DNA of 64,000 nt. It comes from Pseudosporangium ferrugineum. GTDB taxonomy: Bacteria > Actinomycetota > Actinomycetes > Mycobacteriales > Micromonosporaceae. The position numbers and the translations under genes are program-made. Position 1 is the first letter of the stretch. Each line of letters opens with the position of its first letter. A model generated the notes under the pieces. It was not told the origin of the DNA. It did not search any database and worked only from the letters and a program-made list of their open reading frames with translations. The stretch spans positions 496,001 through 560,000 of the forward strand of contig NZ_PVZG01000002.1 in assembly GCF_003002065.1 (NCBI RefSeq), in the 5' to 3' direction. Positions 35,365-44,261 of this stretch are shown here, one piece after another.

Positions 35365-36296
35365 ACATCCTCCTGTGGCACGTGCACGGGTCCTGGACGA
35401 CCTCGTTCGTCCACGGCAAGCACCGCTACCTCGTCCCGGTCAACGACGAGCGCGACGAGTGGGGGCGGGGCCGGGCGCGTACCTTCGACTGGCCGGGAAC
35501 GGCCGAGGAGGTCGACGTCGGCGCCCTGCGGCCCGAGGACGTCGACGTGGTCCTGCTCCAGCGCCCCGGCGAGCTCGAGCGGGTGGCGCACCTGCCGGCG
35601 CCGCGGATCTACGTCGAGCACAACACCCCGAAGGGCGGCGTGCCGGACTCGCGGCACCCGATGGCCGACCGCGACGACCTGGTGATCGCGCACGTCACCC
35701 ACTTCAACGACCTGTTCTGGGACACCGGGGCGACCCGCACCGCGGTGATCGAGCACGGCATCGTGGAGCCCGCGGCGCGCTGGACCGGCGAGCTGGAACG
35801 GTTCGCGGTCGTCACCAACGAACCCGTGCGGCGCCACCGGGTCACCGGCACCGACCTGATACCGCGGTTCGCGGCGGTCGCCCCGCTCGACGTGTACGGC
35901 ATGGGCGTCGCCGGTCTGCGCCTGGCCGGGGTCACGCCGTACGACGACCCGCCGCAGGCGCGCATGCACGAGGAGATCGCGCGGCGGCGGGCGTACCTGC
36001 ACCTGTGCCGGTGGACGTCGCTGGGGCTGAGCCTGCTCGAGGCCATGCAGATCGGCATGCCGGTGCTGGCGCTGGCCACCACCGAGGCGATCGCCGCCGT
36101 CCCCCTGGACGCCGGCGTGCTCTCCACCCGCGTCGACACCCTGGTCGAGGCGGCGCACTGGCTGATCGACGAGCCGGACGCGGCGCGGCGGCTCGGCGCG
36201 CGCGCCCGCCAGGTCGCCCTGGCCCGCTACGGCCTCGACCGCTTCCTCGCGGACTGGGACCGACTGCTGGAAGAGGAAACATGCGCATCGCGATGA
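35361..36296 (+). CDS. glycosyltransferase (GT4-like)
   Basis: 311 residues, GTGA overlap. NILLWHVHGSWTTSFVHGKH at the start, IYVEHNTPKGGVPDS, VVTNEPVRR and the C-terminal donor-site segment LHLCRWTSLGLSLLEAMQIGMPVLAL identify a GT-B enzyme of the GT4-like kind. The family usually uses nucleotide sugars and retains configuration. There is a 16-bp overlap with the next gene. It lacks a signal or membrane segment. Confidence 0.85.
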   Translation: MNILLWHVHGSWTTSFVHGKHRYLVPVNDERDEWGRGRARTFDWPGTAEEVDVGALRPEDVDVVLLQRPGELERVAHLPAPRIYVEHNTPKGGVPDSRHPMADRDDLVIAHVTHFNDLFWDTGATRTAVIEHGIVEPAARWTGELERFAVVTNEPVRRHRVTGTDLIPRFAAVAPLDVYGMGVAGLRLAGVTPYDDPPQARMHEEIARRRAYLHLCRWTSLGLSLLEAMQIGMPVLALATTEAIAAVPLDAGVLSTRVDTLVEAAHWLIDEPDAARRLGARARQVALARYGLDRFLADWDRLLEEETCASR

Positions 36297-37510
36297 TCTC
36301 CGAGCACGCCAGCCCGCTGTCCGCCCTCGGCGGGGTCGACGCCGGCGGCCAGAACGCGCACGTCGCCGAGCTGTCCGCCGCGCTCGCCGAGCAGGGCCAC
36401 GAGGTCCGCGTCTACACCCGCCGCGACGACCCGGACCTGCCCGTCGTGGTCGCGGCGAACGGCTTCGAGGTGGTGCACGTGCCGGCCGGTCCCGCGCGGA
36501 CGCTGGCCAAGGACGACCTGCTGCCGTTCATGGGCGACTTCGCCGAGTGGACCGCCGCGGACTGGCGCGGCACCTGGCTGCCCGACGTGGTGCACGCCCA
36601 CTTCTGGATGAGCGGGCTGGCCGCGGTCACCGCCGCCCGCCGCCACGACGTGCCGGTGCTGCTCACGTACCACGCGCTCGGCTCGGTCAAGCGCCGCCAC
36701 CAGGGCGCGAACGACACCAGCCCGCAGCACCGGGTCGCGTACGAGCGCCAGCTGGGCCGGGTCGCCGATCGCGTCGTCGTGCAGTGCCAGGACGAGATCC
36801 GCGAGCTGATCGCCATGGGCGTACCGCGGTCCTCGATGGCGCTGGTGCCCTCGGGCGTCAACACGACCCTGTTCCGCCCGGGCGGCCCGGCCGAGCCCCG
36901 CGACCCGGCCCGGCCGCGGATCCTGACGGTCGGCCGGCTGGTCGAGCGCAAGGGCTACGAGGACGTGGTCCGGGCGCTGCCCGCGGTGCCCGGCGCCGAG
37001 CTCGTCGTGGTCGGCGGGCCGCCCGAGGGCCGCCTCGACGACCACCCGTACGCCCGCCGCCTGCGCGCCCTCGCCGAGGAGTGCGGCGTCGCCGGCCGGG
37101 TACGCCTGGCCGGCGCCGTGCCCACCGGCGACATGCCGCGCTGGTACCGCTCCGCGGACGTGCTCGCCGCCGCGCCCTGGTACGAGCCGTTCGGGCTGAC
37201 CCCGCTGGAGGCCATGGCGTGCGGCGTACCCGTGGTCGGCACCGCCGTGGGCGGCCTGACCGACACGGTCGTCGACGGCGTGACCGGCGACCTCGTGCCG
37301 CCCCGCGACCCCCGGAACCTGGGCACCGCCCTGCGCCGGCTGCTCGGCGACGACCTGCGCCGCGTCTCGTACGCGGCGGCGGCGGCCGACCGGGCCGCCC
37401 ACTCGTACTCCTGGCGGCGCGTCGCCGCCCGGCTCGCGGCGGTCTACGCGACCGTCGCCGGCCGGACCCTGAGCACCACCACGGATTCCCCCCGAGAGGC
37501 GGTTGTGTGA
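36281..37510 (+). CDS. family 4 glycosyltransferase
   Basis: 409 residues from ATG 36281 (GAAGAGGA upstream, inside the preceding gene). Classic GT4: GGVDAGGQNAHVAELSAAL, VVHAHFWMSGLAA, LTVGRLVERKGYEDVVRAL and the donor motif PWYEPFGLTPLEAMACGVPV. The N-terminus resembles sucrose-phosphate-synthase-like and MshA-like enzymes, which bind phosphorylated acceptors. The stop overlaps the start of gmhA. Confidence 0.92.
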   Translation: MRIAMISEHASPLSALGGVDAGGQNAHVAELSAALAEQGHEVRVYTRRDDPDLPVVVAANGFEVVHVPAGPARTLAKDDLLPFMGDFAEWTAADWRGTWLPDVVHAHFWMSGLAAVTAARRHDVPVLLTYHALGSVKRRHQGANDTSPQHRVAYERQLGRVADRVVVQCQDEIRELIAMGVPRSSMALVPSGVNTTLFRPGGPAEPRDPARPRILTVGRLVERKGYEDVVRALPAVPGAELVVVGGPPEGRLDDHPYARRLRALAEECGVAGRVRLAGAVPTGDMPRWYRSADVLAAAPWYEPFGLTPLEAMACGVPVVGTAVGGLTDTVVDGVTGDLVPPRDPRNLGTALRRLLGDDLRRVSYAAAAADRAAHSYSWRRVAARLAAVYATVAGRTLSTTTDSPREAVV

Positions 37511-38124
37511 TGGACCTGTTGGACTCCCATCTGCGTGGCATGGCGGCCGCGCTCGGCCCCTTCCGGGCCGTGGCGTCCGAGCGGCTGGCCCGCTGGGGCG
37601 CCCAGCTCGCCGGCCACCTCGGCACCGGCGGCCGGCTGCTCGTGGCCGGCAACGGCGGCAGCGCCGCCGAGGCGCAGCACCTGGCCGCCGAGCTGGTCGG
37701 GCGGCTGCGCGGCGAGCGGATCCCGCTGTCGGCGATCGCCCTGACGCCGGAGTCGTGCGCGGTCACCGCGATCAGCAACGACTACGGCTACGACGAGGTC
37801 TTCGCCCGGCAGGTGCGCGCGCACGGCCGCCCGGGCGACGTGCTGATCCTGCTGTCCACCAGCGGCCGCAGCCCGAACCTGGTGCGGGCCGCGCGGGCCG
37901 CGCGCGAGGTCGGCGTCCGGAGCTGGGCGATGGTCGGCGACGGCCCGAGCCCGCTCGCCGAGGCCTGCGACGAGGTGCTGTGCTGCCCGGCCGGCGACTC
38001 GCAGGTCGTGCAGGAGCTGCACCTGATCGCGGTGCACGTGATGTGCGAGTACGTCGACGCCCACCTGCCGGGGGTGCTGGCGCAGGCCGGGTCCGGCCGG
38101 CGCGAGGCGGTGCTGGTGTCATGA
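37510..38124 (+). CDS. gmhA: phosphoheptose isomerase
   Basis: 204 residues, starting at the base where the GT4 stop ends (TGATG). SIS domain of the GmhA family: RLLVAGNGGSAAEAQHLAAELVGR, ISNDYGYDEVFARQV, LLSTSGRSPNLVRA and QELHLIAVHVMCEYVD. It converts sedoheptulose 7-phosphate to D-glycero-D-manno-heptose 7-phosphate, the first step of nucleotide-heptose synthesis. Neighbouring hldE and the GmhB-like fusion supply the following steps. Confidence 0.93.
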   Translation: MDLLDSHLRGMAAALGPFRAVASERLARWGAQLAGHLGTGGRLLVAGNGGSAAEAQHLAAELVGRLRGERIPLSAIALTPESCAVTAISNDYGYDEVFARQVRAHGRPGDVLILLSTSGRSPNLVRAARAAREVGVRSWAMVGDGPSPLAEACDEVLCCPAGDSQVVQELHLIAVHVMCEYVDAHLPGVLAQAGSGRREAVLVS

Positions 38125-39518
38125 GCCGCCCCCTGCTGGTCGTCGTCGGCGACACCCTGCTCGACCGCGACGTCGAGGGCGCGGTGAACCGGGTCGCGCC
38201 GGACGCGCCCGCGCCGGTGCTCGACGAGCGGTCGGTCACCGACCGGCCCGGCGGCGCGGGCCTCGCCGCGCTGCTGGCCGCCGGCGGGGAATACGACGTC
38301 GCGCTGGTCACCGCGCTCGCCGACGACCCCGCCGCGGCCCGGCTCAGCGAGCTGCTGGCCGCCGCCGGCATCGAGGTGTACGCCCTGCCGCTGCCCGCCG
38401 CCACCCCGGAGAAGATCCGGCTGCGCGCCGGCGGCCAGGTCCTGGTCCGCCTCGACCGCGGCGGCGAGCCGGTGCCGCCCGGCGCCGCCCCCGACGCGGC
38501 GCTGGCCGTCCTGAGCGCCGCCACCGCCATCCTGGTCAGCGACTACGGCCGGGGCGTCGCGCGGCACCCGGAGCTGCGCCGCGCCCTCGAGGCGGCCCGG
38601 GCGCCCATCGTCTGGGACCCGCACCCGCACGGCCCGGCGCCGGTGCCGAATGTGCGCCTCGTGACCCCGAACCAGGCCGAGGTGCGCAAGCTGACCGGCG
38701 ACGCGGGCGCCGGCTCGATGCTGAGCACGGTCCAGCGCGCCGGGCACCAGTTGCGGCAGCGCTGGCGGGCCGGGGCGGTGGCCGTCACCGTCGGCGCGGC
38801 CGGCGCGGTGCTCTGCCACCAGGGGCCCACCCCGCTGGTCGTGCCGGCGCCGGAGCAGGCGGACGGGGACACGTGCGGGGCGGGGGACCGGTTCGCCGCG
38901 ACCGCCACTCTCGCCCTCGCCCGCGGCGCCCTGGTGTCCGAGGCGGTCCAGGAGGCCGTCGCCGCCGCGACCGCGTACGTGGCCGCCGGGGGTGTGGCCG
39001 CCGCACCGGTCCCCGCGGAGAAGCCCGGGAAACCGGAACGCATCGGCGCGGCGGAGGCGGGCCGCCTGGTGGCCGGCGTCCGCGCGCACGGCGGCACGGT
39101 CGTCGCCACCGGCGGCTGCTTCGACCTGCTCCACATCGGACACCTGGCCACCCTGCGGGCCGCCCGCCGGCTCGGCGACTGCCTGGTCGTGTGCCTCAAC
39201 TCCGACAGCAGCGTCGCCGCCCTCAAGGGGCCGGACCGCCCGCTCACCCGGCAGGAGGACCGGGCACGCCTGCTCGCCGCCCTCGACTGCGTCGACGCCG
39301 TCGTGGTCTTCGACGAGCCGACGCCCGAGGCGGTGCTGACCTGGCTGCGCCCGGACGTCTGGGTCAAGGGCGGCGACTACGCCGACGGCGGCCCGGACCT
39401 GCCCGAGGCCGGGCTGATGCACCGCTGGGGCGGCCAGACCGTGATCGTCCCCTATCTCGACGGCCGTTCCACCACCCAGACCATCGCGGCGGCCCGGTCC
39501 GCCGCCTCCAGGAGGTAG
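38121..39518 (+). CDS. hldE: bifunctional heptose 7-phosphate kinase / heptose 1-phosphate adenylyltransferase
   Basis: 465 residues, ATGA overlap with gmhA. Residues 1-310 are a PfkB/ribokinase-type kinase (VVVGDTLLDRDVEG, RPGGAGLAALLAAGG, SDYGRGV, catalytic DTCGAGDRFAAT). Residues about 330-465 are a nucleotidyltransferase with VATGGCFDLLHIGHLATL (HxGH) and LKGPDRPLTRQEDRARLL. Length and order match E. coli HldE (477 residues). It should make ADP-glycero-manno-heptose together with GmhA and the GmhB-like phosphatase. Such a set is usual in Gram-negatives and uncommon in Actinobacteria. Confidence 0.92.
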   Translation: MSRPLLVVVGDTLLDRDVEGAVNRVAPDAPAPVLDERSVTDRPGGAGLAALLAAGGEYDVALVTALADDPAAARLSELLAAAGIEVYALPLPAATPEKIRLRAGGQVLVRLDRGGEPVPPGAAPDAALAVLSAATAILVSDYGRGVARHPELRRALEAARAPIVWDPHPHGPAPVPNVRLVTPNQAEVRKLTGDAGAGSMLSTVQRAGHQLRQRWRAGAVAVTVGAAGAVLCHQGPTPLVVPAPEQADGDTCGAGDRFAATATLALARGALVSEAVQEAVAAATAYVAAGGVAAAPVPAEKPGKPERIGAAEAGRLVAGVRAHGGTVVATGGCFDLLHIGHLATLRAARRLGDCLVVCLNSDSSVAALKGPDRPLTRQEDRARLLAALDCVDAVVVFDEPTPEAVLTWLRPDVWVKGGDYADGGPDLPEAGLMHRWGGQTVIVPYLDGRSTTQTIAAARSAASRR

Positions 39519-39520
39519 TC

Positions 39521-40201
39521 ATGGACGCAGTCATCGTCACCGGCGGTTCGAGCGGCCTCGGCGCCGCCGTCGTCGACGCCGTGGTCAAGGCCGGCGGACG
39601 CCCGTTCGTCATCGACCGGCAGCCGCCGGCCGACGGCGTCCCGTGGGTCGAGTGCGACCTCGCGGACACCCGCGCCGCCGAGGCCGCCACCCGCGAGCTC
39701 GTCGCGCGGGCCGGGGGCGGCATCGACGGCGTGGTCACCGCGGCCGGCATGGACGTGCCCGGTGCCCTCGCCGACGTGCCGGGGGAGACCTGGGACCGGA
39801 TCGTCACCATCGACCTGCTCGCCACCGCCGCGGTCATCCGGGCCGCGATCCCGGCGCTCAAGGAGTCGCACGGCGGCGTGGTCACCGTCGCGTCGACGCT
39901 GGGGGTGAAGGCGGTCAGCGACGCCACCGCGTACTGCGCGGCCAAGTTCGGCGTCGTGGGCTTCACCCGGGCGCTCTCCGCCGAACTCGCCGGCCAGGTC
40001 AACGTCACCCTGGTGATCCCGGGCGGAATGCGCACGAGGTTCTTCGACGACCGCGACGAGCGTTACCGGCCCGGCCCGGACGCGATCCTCAACGACCCGG
40101 CGAACGTGGCGAACGCGGTCATGTTCGCGCTGAGCCAGCCCGCCGGCAGCGCGGTCCGCGAGCTGGTCATCGCCGCCGAGCGGGAGACGTCGTACCCGTG
40201 A
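39521..40201 (+). CDS. short-chain dehydrogenase/reductase
   Basis: 226 residues, AGGAGG seven bases before the ATG. Classical SDR: VTGGSSGLGAAVVDAV for NAD(P), DGVVTAAGMDVPG, ASTLGVKAVSDATAYCAAKFG with the Tyr-x3-Lys pair, and IPGGMRTRFFDD. It is not the extended epimerase type (HldD), so it does not obviously make the L-glycero form. It may oxidise or reduce a sugar ring position. It ends with a GTGA overlap into the GT9 gene. Confidence 0.88.
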   Translation: MDAVIVTGGSSGLGAAVVDAVVKAGGRPFVIDRQPPADGVPWVECDLADTRAAEAATRELVARAGGGIDGVVTAAGMDVPGALADVPGETWDRIVTIDLLATAAVIRAAIPALKESHGGVVTVASTLGVKAVSDATAYCAAKFGVVGFTRALSAELAGQVNVTLVIPGGMRTRFFDDRDERYRPGPDAILNDPANVANAVMFALSQPAGSAVRELVIAAERETSYP

Positions 40202-41130
40202 TCCTGGTGCTGCGGGCCCTCGGCGTGGGCGACCTCGCCGCGGGCGTGCCCGCCGTCCGCGCGGTCCGGTCAGCCTTTCCCTCCCGGACCCTCGCCCTCG
40301 CCGCGCCGGCCTGGCTGACGCCGCTGATCGACCTGATCGGCGGCGTCGACCGCGTGGTGCCCACCGACGGGCTCGGTGCGCCGCTGCCCGCGCTGCCGCC
40401 CGTGGAGGTGGCGGTCAACCTGCACGGCAGCGGGCCCGAGTCGCACCGGCTCCTGCGGGCCGTGCGGCCGGCGGAGCTCTGGGCGTTTGCCGGCCCGGAG
40501 GCGGGGCATCTGGTCGGTCCGATCTGGGCCGAGGAGGAACACGAGGTGCGACGCTGGTGCCGGCTGCTCCGCCACTACGGCGTTGCCGCCGATCCGACCG
40601 ACCTGTCCCTGGCCGTCCCGGACGCCGCCGTGCCGCGCGGCGCGACGATCGTGCACCCGGGCGCCAAGTCCCCGTCGCGGCGCTGGCCGCCCGAGCGGTA
40701 CGCCGCGGTGGCGAAGCACCTGGCGGCGGCCGGGCACCGGGTGGTGATCACCGGGTCGGCCGCCGAACGGGACCTCGCCGGGCGGGTCGCGGCCCTCGCC
40801 GGGCTCGGCCCCGGCGCCGTCGCGCGGACCGGGCTGGCGGAGCTCGCCGGCCTGGTCGCGCATGCCCGGCTGCTGGTCAGCGGGGACACCGGCATCGCGC
40901 ACCTGGCCACGGCGTACGGGACGCCCTCGGTCGTGCTGTTCGGGCCGGTGCCGCCGCGGCGCTGGGGGCCGCCGCCGGACCGGCCGTACCATCGGGCGAT
41001 CTGGCACGGCACCCGGGCCGAGCGCGGCGACCTGCCCGGGCCGGGGGTGCACCCGGCCCTGCTCGCCGCCGGCGTCGACGAGGTGCTGGCCGCGACCGCC
41101 GAGGTGGAGCGTCATGCGGTTACGGCGTAG
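40198..41130 (+). CDS. family 9 glycosyltransferase (heptosyltransferase-like)
   Basis: 310 residues, GTGA overlap. LVLRALGVGDLAAGVPAVRA at the start, VHPGAKSPSRRWPPERYAAV (nucleotide-heptose binding) and SGDTGIAHLATAYGTPSVV, then LFGPVPPRRWG. This is the second GT9 module in the operon after the fused one at 33790. The family transfers heptose from ADP-heptose to lipopolysaccharide core in Gram-negatives; here the acceptor must differ. The last gene of the glycan block; it overlaps the topoisomerase gene by 17 bp. Confidence 0.9.
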   Translation: MILVLRALGVGDLAAGVPAVRAVRSAFPSRTLALAAPAWLTPLIDLIGGVDRVVPTDGLGAPLPALPPVEVAVNLHGSGPESHRLLRAVRPAELWAFAGPEAGHLVGPIWAEEEHEVRRWCRLLRHYGVAADPTDLSLAVPDAAVPRGATIVHPGAKSPSRRWPPERYAAVAKHLAAAGHRVVITGSAAERDLAGRVAALAGLGPGAVARTGLAELAGLVAHARLLVSGDTGIAHLATAYGTPSVVLFGPVPPRRWGPPPDRPYHRAIWHGTRAERGDLPGPGVHPALLAAGVDEVLAATAEVERHAVTA

Positions 41131-42082
41131 CGACCTCACCCGGCCCGGGTACGGCCGGCGGCGCAGCGGCAAGGGCTTCAGCTACCGGGACACCGGCGGC
41201 GGGCCGCTGAAGGACGCCGCGGCGGTCGCCCGGATCAGGGAGCTGGTCATCCCGCCGGCCTGGACCGACGTGTGGATCAGCACCGACCCTCGCGGGCACA
41301 TCCAGGCCACCGGGGTCGACGCCGCGGGGCGCAAGCAGTACGTCTACCACCCGCGGTGGCGCACCGCCCGCGACGAGAAGAAGTTCGAGCACGCGCTGGA
41401 GGTCGCCGAGCGGCTGCCGGAGATCCGCTCCCGGCTCTGCGCCGACCTCAGCGGGCGCGGCCTCACCCGCGACCGGGTCCTGGCCGCGATCACCCGCCTG
41501 CTCGACATGGGCATGTTCCGGGTGGGCAGCGACCAGTACGCCCAGCGCGACGAGGACCCGTCGTTCGGCCTGTCGACGCTGCGGCCCGAGCACGTGCGCA
41601 CCCGCGGCGGCTGCGTGGTCCTCGAGTTCGTCGGCAAGTCGGGCAAGGAGCACGCCACCCCGGTCGGCGACGGCGAGGTCTGCCAGGTGCTGCGCGACCT
41701 GCGCCGGCGGCGGCGCGGCGAGGAGCGGCTGTTCGCCTGGTACGACCGGAGCACCCGCCGGTGGCGGGAGATCCGCGCCGACGACGTCAACGACTACCTG
41801 CGCGAGATCAGCGGGCACGACATGACCGCGAAGGACTTCCGGACGTGGCACGGCACGGTCAAGGCCGCCGGAACGCTGGCGCAGGCCGGGCCGCAGAAGA
41901 GCGGCACCGCCCGCAGGAGAGCCGTGTCCCACGCCATGAAGGAGGTGGCGGAGCTGCTCGGCAACACCCCGGCGGTGGCGCGCAGCTCGTACGTCGACCC
42001 GCGCGTGGTCGAGGCGTACGAGAACGGCGAGACCGTCGGCGAGCCGACCGAGGAGGCGGTGCTCGACCTGCTGCGCGACTGA
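41114..42082 (+). CDS. DNA topoisomerase IB (bacterial poxvirus-like)
   Basis: 322 residues from ATG 41114. Type IB topoisomerase: LVIPPAWTDVWISTDPRGHIQ, KQYVYHPRW, the catalytic-core Arg region MGMFRVGSDQYA, a Lys hairpin around FVGKSGKEH, DFRTWHGT and the active-site Tyr in SSYVDPRVVEAYENG. It relaxes supercoils via a 3'-phosphotyrosine link. It is probably not linked to glycan synthesis despite the 17-bp overlap, but would be expressed with that operon. Confidence 0.93.
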   Translation: MRLRRSDLTRPGYGRRRSGKGFSYRDTGGGPLKDAAAVARIRELVIPPAWTDVWISTDPRGHIQATGVDAAGRKQYVYHPRWRTARDEKKFEHALEVAERLPEIRSRLCADLSGRGLTRDRVLAAITRLLDMGMFRVGSDQYAQRDEDPSFGLSTLRPEHVRTRGGCVVLEFVGKSGKEHATPVGDGEVCQVLRDLRRRRRGEERLFAWYDRSTRRWREIRADDVNDYLREISGHDMTAKDFRTWHGTVKAAGTLAQAGPQKSGTARRRAVSHAMKEVAELLGNTPAVARSSYVDPRVVEAYENGETVGEPTEEAVLDLLRD

Positions 42083-42108
42083 TCCCAGACGCCGGGATAT
42101 CCTCCGCC

Positions 42109-42675
42109 GTGATCGAACGACTGACCCCCGAGACCTTCGCCGCCCACCTGCCCGGCCTGGCGGACCTGCTGGTCGACGCCGTGCGCGGCGGCGCCTCCGT
42201 CGGATTCCTGGCCGACCTCGACCGGGAGTCGGCAGCCGCGTGGTGGGGGCAGCGGGCCGCTGCCGTCGCCGACGGCAGCCTCGCGGTCTGGGTGGCCGCC
42301 GGGCCGGCCGGCCCGGCGGGCACGATCAGCCTGGCCTTCGCCGGCAAGCCGAACGCCCGGCACCGCGCCGACGTCGTCAAACTGGCCGTGCGCCGCGACC
42401 AGCGGGGCCGCGGCCTCGGCCGGGCGCTGCTGGACGTCGCCGAGCGGGCCGCGGCCGCCGCCGGGATCACCCTGCTGCTGCTCGACACCGAGACGGACAG
42501 CCCGGCCGAACACCTCTACCGATCGGCCGGTTGGCGTCGCTACGGCATCGTTCCGGACTACGCGGCGGGACCGTCCGGTGAACTTCGCGACTGCAGCTTC
42601 TTCTACAAGCCGATTTCCCTTGCGCCCGCGTCCGGCGCCGCCGATGGTGGAGTGTGGCCCGCACCCAGCTCCTGA
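42109..42675 (+). CDS. GNAT-family N-acetyltransferase
   Basis: 188 residues from GTG 42109; a GATATC hexamer lies seven bases upstream and no Shine-Dalgarno is seen, so it may be leaderless. GNAT motifs: VVKLAVRRDQRGRGLGRALLDVAE for acetyl-CoA and LLLLDTETDSPAEHLYRSAGWRRYG. The substrate is unknown; the relatives act on small amines or antibiotics. It overlaps the HAD gene by 22 bp. Confidence 0.87.
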   Translation: MIERLTPETFAAHLPGLADLLVDAVRGGASVGFLADLDRESAAAWWGQRAAAVADGSLAVWVAAGPAGPAGTISLAFAGKPNARHRADVVKLAVRRDQRGRGLGRALLDVAERAAAAAGITLLLLDTETDSPAEHLYRSAGWRRYGIVPDYAAGPSGELRDCSFFYKPISLAPASGAADGGVWPAPSS

Positions 42676-43271
42676 TCGACTTCGGCGAGGTGATCAGCGT
42701 CGCGCAGCCCGCCGCCGACGTCACGGCGATGGCGGACGCCGCGGGGCTGCCCGCCGCCGAGTTCAGCGCCCGCTACTGGGCCTGCCGCCCCGGCTACGAC
42801 GGCGGCGGCAGCGCCCGCGACTACTGGCACGACGTCCTCGGCGCGGCGCCCGGCCCGACCCTGTTGCGCCGCCTCGTGGAGCTCGACGTGGCCAGCTGGC
42901 TGCACCTGAACCCGGACGCCATGCGGATGCTCGCGCTCGTGCACGCCGCGGGCGTACCCGTGTCGTTGTTGTCGAACGCCCCGCTCGAGCTCGCCCGCGA
43001 GCTGGACCGGCATCCCGGCCTGGGCCCCTTCCGCCGCCTGCTGTTCAGCGCCGACCTCGGCCTGACCAAGCCCGACCCGGCCATCTACGCGGCGGCCCTC
43101 GGCCTGCTCGGCGCCCGGCCGGGCGCGGTCGTCTTCGCCGACGACCGCGCCCCCAACGTCACCGCGGCGGTGGCCCTGGGGCTGCGCGCCCTGGTCTGCA
43201 CGGGTACGCCCGACAGCCTCGCCCGCGTCGCCGAGGCGGTCCTGCCCGCCGGCCGGCCGCTCATCCCCTGA
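42654..43271 (+). CDS. HAD-superfamily hydrolase
   Basis: 205 residues from GTG 42654 (GGTGGAG upstream). HAD type IA layout: LLIDFGEVIS (nucleophile Asp, but with Gly where the second Asp usually lies), VSLLSNAPLELA, LTKPDPAIYAAAL and FADDRAPNVTAA. The loop I DFGEV form is common among HAD-like hydrolases whose phosphatase activity is unproven. It overlaps the convergent oxidoreductase by 11 bp. Confidence 0.83.
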   Translation: MARTQLLIDFGEVISVAQPAADVTAMADAAGLPAAEFSARYWACRPGYDGGGSARDYWHDVLGAAPGPTLLRRLVELDVASWLHLNPDAMRMLALVHAAGVPVSLLSNAPLELARELDRHPGLGPFRRLLFSADLGLTKPDPAIYAAALGLLGARPGAVVFADDRAPNVTAAVALGLRALVCTGTPDSLARVAEAVLPAGRPLIP

Positions 43272-44178
43272 CGACGACCTTGCCCTTGGTGTGACCCTCG
43301 GCGAGGTACGCCAGGCCGCCGGCCGCCTCCGGCAACCCGATCTCGCGGTCCACCAGCACCCGGAGGCCGTCGTCGAGCAGCTTCACGACGGTCTCGAGCC
43401 GGGCCGCGTCGGAGGCGTGGAAGACGAACTCGGCACGAAGCCCCCGCGCGGCTGCCCGCGCGACGTCCGGGGGCACCGGGGTCGCCACCAGCAGCCCGCC
43501 CGGGACGAGGGTGGCCAGCGACCGCTCCTCGACCGCGCCCCCGACGGTGTCGAGGACGACGTCGACGTGCGACACCCGGTCCTCGAAGGGCGCCGCCGTG
43601 TGGTCGATGACCTCGTGGGCGCCCAGCTCCTCCGCGATCGCGACGCCCGCCCCCGACGCCGTGGCGATGACGTACGCGTCCAGCCGCCGGGCGAGCTGCA
43701 CGGCGAAGCTGCCGACGCCGCCGGCCGCGGCGTGGATCAGCACCCGCTGCCCGGCGCGGACCCCGGCCACCTCGGTGAGGGCCTGCCACGCCGTCGCCGC
43801 CGCGGTGACCGCTCCGGCGGCCGGCCCCGGCGGCACCGACCGCGGCGCCGCCACCAGCTGCTCCGCCGGGACGACCGCGGCGGTCGCGACGGCACCGCCG
43901 GCCGACGGGTCCAGCCGGGCGAGGACCCGGTCGCCCGGCGCCCAGCCCGGGGCGCCCGGGCCGGCCCGGCGCACGGTGCCGGCGACGTCGGTCCCCAGGG
44001 TGTACGGGAACCGCACCGGGAACATCCCGTGCATCGCCCCGGCCGCGATCTTGAGGTCGAGCGGGTTGAGCGCCGCGGCGGCGACGTCGATCAGCACCTC
44101 ACCGGGGCCCGGCTCGGGGCCGGTCACGTCGGCAAGCCGGGGCGCGTCGCCGTACGCCCGGATCTGCAAGGCTCTCAC
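43261..44178 (-). CDS. quinone oxidoreductase-like MDR enzyme
   Basis: 305 residues from GTG 44178 (GAGGGG upstream). MDR superfamily without zinc ligands: FPYTLGTDVAGTV, GDRVLARL, coenzyme loop IHAAAGGVGSFAVQLAR and the family end HTKGKVVVRG. A paralogue of the gene at 6120. An NADPH-dependent reductase for quinones or enones is likely. No adjacent regulator. Confidence 0.87.
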   Translation of the reverse strand: MRALQIRAYGDAPRLADVTGPEPGPGEVLIDVAAAALNPLDLKIAAGAMHGMFPVRFPYTLGTDVAGTVRRAGPGAPGWAPGDRVLARLDPSAGGAVATAAVVPAEQLVAAPRSVPPGPAAGAVTAAATAWQALTEVAGVRAGQRVLIHAAAGGVGSFAVQLARRLDAYVIATASGAGVAIAEELGAHEVIDHTAAPFEDRVSHVDVVLDTVGGAVEERSLATLVPGGLLVATPVPPDVARAAARGLRAEFVFHASDAARLETVVKLLDDGLRVLVDREIGLPEAAGGLAYLAEGHTKGKVVVRG

Positions 44179-44261
44179 TGGTGTTTCCCCTCGTCGCCCG
44201 ATGTGTGCGGCGAGTATCACCGGGCCGCGCGGGGGCGAACCAGGTGTTGTCAGCCCCCCGC

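Noticed and set aside
40862..41113. Longer N-terminus for topoisomerase IB
   Set aside because: It would be read from the GT9 gene in another frame; ATG 41114 gives the normal family start.
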